In this document: positions 58,201-64,000 of the stretch, piece after piece
How positions within the stretch are numbered: position 1 is the first letter of the stretch
Layout: every line of letters begins with the position of its first letter
Assembly: GCF_045679555.1 (NCBI RefSeq)
Contig: NC_092096.1
Span: forward strand, 29,396,364-29,460,363
Reading direction: 5' to 3'
Source: Salvelinus alpinus
Taxonomy: Eukaryota; Chordata; Actinopteri; Salmoniformes; Salmonidae
Length of the DNA: 64,000 nucleotides
Program-made: the position numbers and the translations under genes
Notes under the pieces: model-generated
Databases searched by the model: none
The model's input: only the letters and a program-made list of their open reading frames with translations
What the model was told of the DNA's origin: nothing

Positions 58201-60395
58201 AGATCTGTTTTTTTCTGGGGTTTTGTGAACTTTTATGTTGTTCAGGTCATACTGTTGTTCCGGTCATACTGTATACCTGGTGGCTGTGTTTGCAACCAGT
58301 CTTTCACTGCACTCCGTAGTCAAGATGTTTTTCATCTGTTTAGAAATGTATCTTAAGGTGTGATGATGAAACAAACAGGCAAAAACTGAACAAGAAATAC
58401 ATCATTTTAATGTACTGTGTGTCTGGATGAAGCATTTTTCTGCTTCTCTAAAATATAACTAAAACATCTCAGAGGTGTATATCTATGCTACTTTCCCCAA
58501 GGACAAATAGAAAAATACTCAAACTTCATTTTCCCTTTCAATAAGAGTCAACAGAAAGTAATAGCTAAACCAACAAGTGAATTGTGTTCTTTTGAGATAG
58601 TCTGGCATCACGTTTTAAACTAGGGGCCACCATCGAGAGTGACGTGATGACCTGATCTTACTAAGGCCTGGAGTTTCTCACAAAGTCAGGAAAAACTCCT
58701 GGCCCTCTCATAGCTCTGTACCAGGCATTAGAGGTTGTTGTACCTACTGTAGCTTTATTATTGCTAAGTAATAAGATATCACAATGACGTCTTAAGGAGT
58801 ATATAAACCCGCCAGGTGTCCAGGCAGTTATAGGACTCTGTAATCTGAGTAATCTGTCATTTCCAGAACTAGGTTTAGCACCCTGGTTTAGTGACATTGA
58901 TAGCCATCTCTCTAGCCTACATAAACACCGTTACACCGTTATTGTAGGTCACCTTCTCACTAAGATAACAGAATATTGTCATGTACGCATTACATTTTGC
59001 AACAACAATACTAGGCATAGGACAGGGAGGGAGTTACTTCTCCCTGTTCACAAGTTTTAGGCCTATTTGTTTTCCTAATCTGTGAGCGGCTGAGGTTGGA
59101 TGAACAGCGGAAAGTTTATTTAAACCTAAAACAATGCTTTGGAAGGCTACACTTATCTCTAAATACGATCTATGTATAATTGAATTCTTGCTGGTTTAAG
59201 AAAATGGGGATTTGCCTCTGAGCCTTCAGGGGGATAGAATTCAATGCATGTTTTATTTATGTATGGCTACTTACCACAGCATGCTAGTGCATGAATCCCC
59301 CTCATTTGTTAGGATATTTCCCTCTATCATACCAGTAGAGAGTTGTAATGGTTGGATTACCATTTCATCTATTCCGTTCAAAATATTAAAACATGAAAAA
59401 AATATAAAGTGTACATCTTCATTCTTTGGAGGATGACCGTGGTCCAGTATTTTGCATGTAGCATTAGAAAGCTAATAGAAGCTAGTAGAAAGCTAACACC
59501 CCCCAGTCGTTCCTCTTTCTACTGTCTTTTCATTTATTCGTTTTAACGGCTCTTTTCTTCCACGGCTAAAAACTTTATTGCCTCCGTTCCTTTGGTTGAA
59601 ATGCTACTGAAAGGATCAGATAATATGAATAGATGATATGAATAGAGGCTTTAACTATTGAAGCAGTATCAATGAGAGAGGGAGTGGAGCGGGAATGGAG
59701 GGGAAGGAGTTTGTGGTGAGCTCCACAAACTCACTGAGCGCCGCCACCGCTGTTCACAGATCAATGGGGAAATGGAGTGTTTGATAGGACTAATTCTGCC
59801 TGGCTCATGGACTGTGTCTGCCACAGTGTTTCTGTCGAGGGCTGAGGAGGACTGAGGTGCATCTGCCTGCTTGGCAGCTGGTGAACGCATGTTCTCCTGT
59901 GGTCCCTAAGCCATGTCATCCTCCTATAACGGATTGATTGGGGTTGGGCCTCACATGCCTACCCAGCACTCCACACTGTGATCTTCCCCGCTGATCCACA
60001 GGAAAGAATCCCACTTCATTGTGACAGATAGGAATAATGACTCATCGTATTAGGCCTTCTCATTTGGCTTCCAGTGGTATTCAAACTTTTTTAGCTTGCA
60101 CTCCATTTTTTTCACACCAGAATTTCTGGGGAACCTACTTTTTTTTACAATAATTTCTCGCAACCCCACCCATCCCAAATCTAATGACAACCTTTGAAGC
60201 GGTAAATGTACATTTTTTTTTACATCAACATATAACCTTCAATTCTTATTGAAATGAAAAGTAACCAATAAATACTGTGAAGTTGACCATGCATTTGGAT
60301 TTAGCTTTTGCAACAACGCAGATCTACAGACTGGAATCAAATAAATCTCTAACCAAAGAAAACACAGGCTTCAATCATGCCTGTAAACCTGGCAG
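58201..60395. other. unique region, no gene recognised
   Basis: About 2.2 kb without named repeat or supported exon. The AT-rich part at 60060-60240 may be an old transposon remnant. Confidence 0.35.
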
Positions 60396-61141
60396 TAGTG
60401 CTGAAACATTAGTGCTTTGAGGTCGGTTTGGTTTCGGTTAGATTATATATATTTTTAAACGTTTTCGATTTCGATTATTTGTGTTGAAGGCTGTAACAAC
60501 ACAGAATAAAACAATACAAGTCCCATGATGGTAGTGACTGTTCATTACTTCTTATCACTTATTAACTATAATTTATTCACATTACTTTACTTTAATAAAA
60601 TATTTAAATTGTTGTGTATATTACATTTGTTTTATTTGATTACTTTCTTAATTCATTCCAAGTCATCATTTAATCTCAATAGAGCTGCTGCCTATGCTGT
60701 CTGACAAATCACAATTTTGTAGTTCTTCAAAGTAAGTAACACATGCTTTTATGACTGCTGAATACCAACTATCAATTACTTTGATCATGTATTTTCAGGT
60801 AGAGATACCTGGCCAAGCAACAGCTGATCTCTACATCCCCTCACGATACCGCATTCTTGTCTCCTCTGTAGCAGGCGTAAAGAAACATGCATAGTTTCAT
60901 AGTGTACTGTCTTTGGAAACACAGACCGGACAATTAGATTATGGTCATTGTAGTTAATTACCATGTTTTATGCACTAAACTATGTAGAATATTGGCCTGC
61001 TGGAAACTACAACTCCCTACTACATCACACAGTTCAGGCTGGATCTGATTAATCTATAGATATACTGTGCAATTTGACTATTGAGCTCAAAGAAAAAAAC
61101 TGAATGATATAGAACTGATGTTGGTTAATCGCTCAGCACTA
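60396..61141. mobile_element. putative non-autonomous hAT-like element (746 bp)
   Basis: TAGTGCTGAAACATTAGTGC at the left and GTTAATCGCTCAGCACTA at the right form diverged inverted ends (TAGTGCTGA/TCAGCACTA exact). Flanks CCTGGCAG and ACCGGCAG agree at 6 of 8 positions, as for an old 8-bp duplication. No transposase frame. Confidence 0.55.
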
Positions 61142-61834
61142 ACCGGCAGCAAGCCAACCTGTTACCTGGATGTCTTGTCTAACAAGCAAAGAAATTATAA
61201 GCTTCTTGTAGCAATACATATTACCCAGAATGCATCACAAACCCTACCAATTACCTAATTGACAATCAACTTCAATAAAGGTATGAAAAAGGTACAAACA
61301 CATTGAGGCAATATATTCCACATGATAAATATCCCCACATCAATAAATGTGCTTTCATAATAAACAGGTGTTAATCGACGTCTGGACATACATAATCAGG
61401 CAAGACTTTTGCTTATGTGACAGAGGACATTGGACAATAGTCACGAATACATTCACTCAATAAAATTGTATTTTTCAAATAGTCTTTCTCAAAAACGTTT
61501 GTATATTGTCCCATACAATAATCTGTACTCTTATTTTACGGTAAAAAAAAAAGATAGAAAGATAGAAAAATGTACAATTTTGGCAACCGAACTGGAGGTT
61601 CATGACCCCAACTTTGAATCCCACTGTCATAGGGTGACTTGTTGTGTCTGGTTGTGATATGAGAAGATATACATTTGAAATTATCTATGGGTGGTGGGAG
61701 GGAGAGTGGGAAAAAATCGTAACTTTATTCCCAAATACAAGTTAAATATCATACGATAACCTGGGTATGTTACAGTATGCATGGTGTGTACAGTATCTGA
61801 GAACTCAGGTATTATCAATCGACTCTGTAGTAGT
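61142..61834. other. AT-rich spacer, no gene recognised
   Basis: AT-rich with frequent stops. No repeat that I can name. Confidence 0.4.
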
Positions 61835-62050
61835 AGGGCGGCAGGTAGCGTAGCAGCTAGAGCGTTGGGCCAGTAACCAAAAGGTTGCTGGTTTGAATAC
61901 CCGAGCCAACAAGGTGTAAAATCTATGTGCCCTTGAGCAAGGCACTTAAGCCTAATTTGGTCCAGGGGCACTGTGCTAGTATGGCTGACCCTGTAAAACA
62001 ACACATTTCCCTGCACCTATCTGGTGTATGTGACAACAAAAACATCTTTC
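61835..62050 (+). mobile_element. tRNA-derived SINE (HpaI-type)
   Basis: The head GGCGGCAGGTAGCGTAGCAG and AGAGCGTTGGGCCAGTAACC form a tRNA-like region with an A box (61846-61864). A B box GGTTTGAATAC lies at 61890-61900, one base off GGTTCGAATCC-type. The body has GCCCTTGAGCAAGGCACTTA and the 3' end has GTGTATGTGACAACAAAAAC. Pol III retroelement common in salmonids; not a functional tRNA gene. Confidence 0.85.
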
Positions 62051-63655
62051 TTTTTTACAATGGAAATCCAGGTTACAATGGAGACGCACACATAGCATCT
62101 AAAAGTCAGGTGTACTGAATCAATCCATTCATCCATTATGGAAAGTGTTGTCATGCTCTGAGAGACAGAAAGGGATTTGGTGTAAATATTTCATGCACAG
62201 CACCAGTGAGTGAAAGGTGGAACACTTGATTCCATTGCAATGAGGGAAACCCTGTCTACCCCTCAGCAAACTATTCTGTCTGAAAAGAATGTACTGAACG
62301 CTGCAGGAGGTTGATATCCCCCTTTAACCTGTAGCCCTCCTCAACTACACCTGGACCTGGACTGTAACTCATCTGCAGACTGTTTATGAATCATTAAGGG
62401 GAAAGACTTCTCCTTTGAGAAGTCACAATGCTTTAGCTTCCAAACTCCTGGTTGCAAACCAGAAGTACGATTGGGGAATTTCTCAGAAACAACTTTAGAC
62501 TTTGCAGGTTGTCAATTTTTAGAAACGATCAAAGGTGTTGGACTAACAAGATTTTTCTTGGAATAGAGAGAGGAATGGAACATTGACTGAACAGTTTGAC
62601 TGACACAAAACTGCTTCTGGCAAGAAAACAGTCTGTCTAAAGAGGTTCTCAAATCAAATCAAATGTTATTCTGCCTCTCAGTTAAAGTGGGCATGCTGTA
62701 TGCTTCCACTGTTGGGGGTTCAAGCCCTGTATTGTAAGGGTTAAGATGAGTTAAACTCAGAGTAGACTCATTAAATATAGATGCACTGAGAGCAGAAGTG
62801 AATTCAACCAGTGAGCGCTCTATTAATAATGGCTAATAATAAAATAAAGGAGAGTTTGAATGCCATCTTTTTAAATTGATTATCACGTTGCCTACATCGC
62901 TAATAGACGTGACGTGCATCAACTTCTGCAAAGTCTCAAACTGGAGAGGACTAAAAATACAGGGCCAAATGTGTCAGGGCGGGGGTAAGAGCCATGTCAG
63001 CTCATGATTAATTAAAATTGACAAATGTAAATGATTTCCCCGCCAGGCTGTACCTTTTGCAGTAATTTGGGCACAGTGGAGCATTTTGGCATCCAAGACG
63101 CTCGGTAATTGCTTAAATCTCACGCTGATTCCCCTTCTGTGGGTTTTTGGGTATCTCCAAAATAAACAGGGGGAAAGTGAAAGAAGGAATGAATGAGAAA
63201 CGGGGATGGTGCGCTAATTCCACCACCCAGAGTTCCCTAGCACAGCAGCACCCGCGATTAGAACGGGGCTTCTCTTTATTGGGCCGCTGGGAGGCCAGAG
63301 AGCGCCTGGATGGGAAACAATTAGTCTATTCATAAAGAACATGCAAAAAAAGGTTTATTTCTATTTCCAAATCGTCTGTATCATTGTCTGACAGCCGATA
63401 ACTTCCCCATGTCATCATACACATCTGTAGACACGAGCACAGTGCAGCACACAGCAGGCCATTGTAGCAAATAACAACCATTTATTCCACAAATAGCCTG
63501 AGCTTGCCTTCACTGTGGTTCTTTGTCAGGTCTGCCCCTTCATCTGAAGAAATGAGAGGGTGGTGAAGGGGAGGCCTTCGATGGAATGTCTCCCACAGAG
63601 TTACATATGTTGCTGTACTTGTTATTCCTCTGTGTCTGTTCTCCCTCTCTCCTAG
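62051..63655. other. unique region upstream of signal-peptide exon
   Basis: No exon recognised and only a small LINE-tail fragment at 62650-62671. The stretch 62940-63150 (GTCAGCTCATGATTAATTAA, CGCTCGGTAATTGCTTAAAT) has homeodomain-like AT motifs in otherwise balanced sequence and may be a conserved non-coding element. If the exon at 63656 is the first coding one, this is intron 1 or promoter. Confidence 0.4.
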
Positions 63656-63656
63656 C

Positions 63657-63750
63657 ATGTCAGGGCAGCAGCAATGGACGCTTCTGGCCGTCATGGCCCT
63701 CCTGGTCCTCACAGTGACAGCAGGCGAGGGGGGGAAAGCTGAGAAACAAG
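63657..63750 (+). CDS. ptn: signal-peptide exon of a secreted protein, pleiotrophin-like (partial)
   Basis: A pyrimidine-rich acceptor (CTCCCTCTCTCCTAG) ends at 63655, the ATG is at 63657, and AAACAAG|GTGAGA gives a donor after 63750. The exon encodes 31 codons plus one base (phase 1). The peptide MSGQQQW is followed by a hydrophobic stretch (LLAVMALLVLTVTA), then basic EGGKAEKQ. This is a signal peptide with a Lys-rich mature start. Fish pleiotrophin/midkine precursors have this plan (QQQW-like start, hydrophobic core, GK-rich N-terminus ahead of a Cys-rich fold). Pleiotrophin is a secreted heparin-binding growth factor. The Cys-rich exons would lie right of base 64000, so the name is tentative. 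Confidence 0.5.
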
Positions 63751-64000
63751 GTGAGAAACACCGGCAGATTGGCAGCAGTCAGACAGACAGATGATATGTG
63801 GATGGAGGGGGGTCTCCTATTACAGTACCTGCTACAAGGTATGAATGGTAATTTGATGTAAAGCTCAAATCAGGTCAGATTTGTGCATAAATACACTTTA
63901 AGCAGGGGGGCTCACTGCAGACTCACAATGACAGACGCATATCTCGGTGCTTTATATATTTGAATACTTTCACCTTTCACGGTGGTAGTGTAGCTCTAGC
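63751..64000 (+). other. start of intron after signal-peptide exon
   Basis: Begins with the donor GTGAGAAACA. No further exon before the window end. Confidence 0.45.

Noticed and set aside
61835-62050. tRNA gene
   Set aside because: A and B boxes are present but there is no cloverleaf or anticodon stem. The body and tail match a tRNA-derived SINE.

Overview
The window looks like teleost nuclear DNA, most probably from a salmonid (trout, salmon or char). The basis is the repeat content: several Tc1-like elements bounded by TA dinucleotides, TG...CA LTR-like units whose consensus I recognise from salmonids, a tRNA-derived SINE of HpaI type, LINE tails of repeated AAATC units, palindromic MITEs, long CA/GT and GA tracts, and many minisatellites. 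Genes have vertebrate introns. This is recognition from memory; no database search was possible.

Layout. (1) 1-4750: two TRIM35-like genes (RING, B-box 2, coiled coil, PRY/SPRY) in tandem on the minus strand. The right-hand gene (4748 to 2534) is complete in six coding exons that join in frame to 478 codons, including the 23-nt micro-exon seen in this family. The left-hand gene (1374 to 108) leaves the window before its SPRY exon, and its micro-exon is fused to the preceding exon. (2) 4750-10345: sequence homologous to the 5' flank of the complete TRIM gene recurs, without TRIM exons, as diverged blocks. These are broken by a Tc1-like element, a hAT-type MITE and a solo LTR. (3) 10345-14400: a second LTR, then a 3.0-kb L1-type LINE on the minus strand with an open 870-codon reverse-transcriptase ORF and a 14-bp target-site duplication. 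(4) 14400-63600: no protein-coding gene recognised. It holds transposon copies, LINE 3' ends, SINEs and eight minisatellites with units of 28 to 72 bp, plus unique stretches that could be intronic or regulatory. (5) 63656-63750: one plus-strand exon with a splice acceptor, start codon, signal peptide and donor. Its peptide resembles the start of pleiotrophin/midkine, so the unique DNA to its left may include that gene's 5' region.

The TRIM genes would act as RING E3 ubiquitin ligases, probably in innate immunity, with the SPRY domain choosing the target. The right-edge exon belongs to an unrelated secreted protein. I see no operon, CRISPR array or new multi-gene system. The most distinctive features are the duplicated TRIM 5' flanks, nested and rearranged transposons with readable target duplications, the LINE with a G-rich 3' UTR, and the higher-order minisatellites. 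Most long ORFs here are open only because a repeat unit lacks stop codons.
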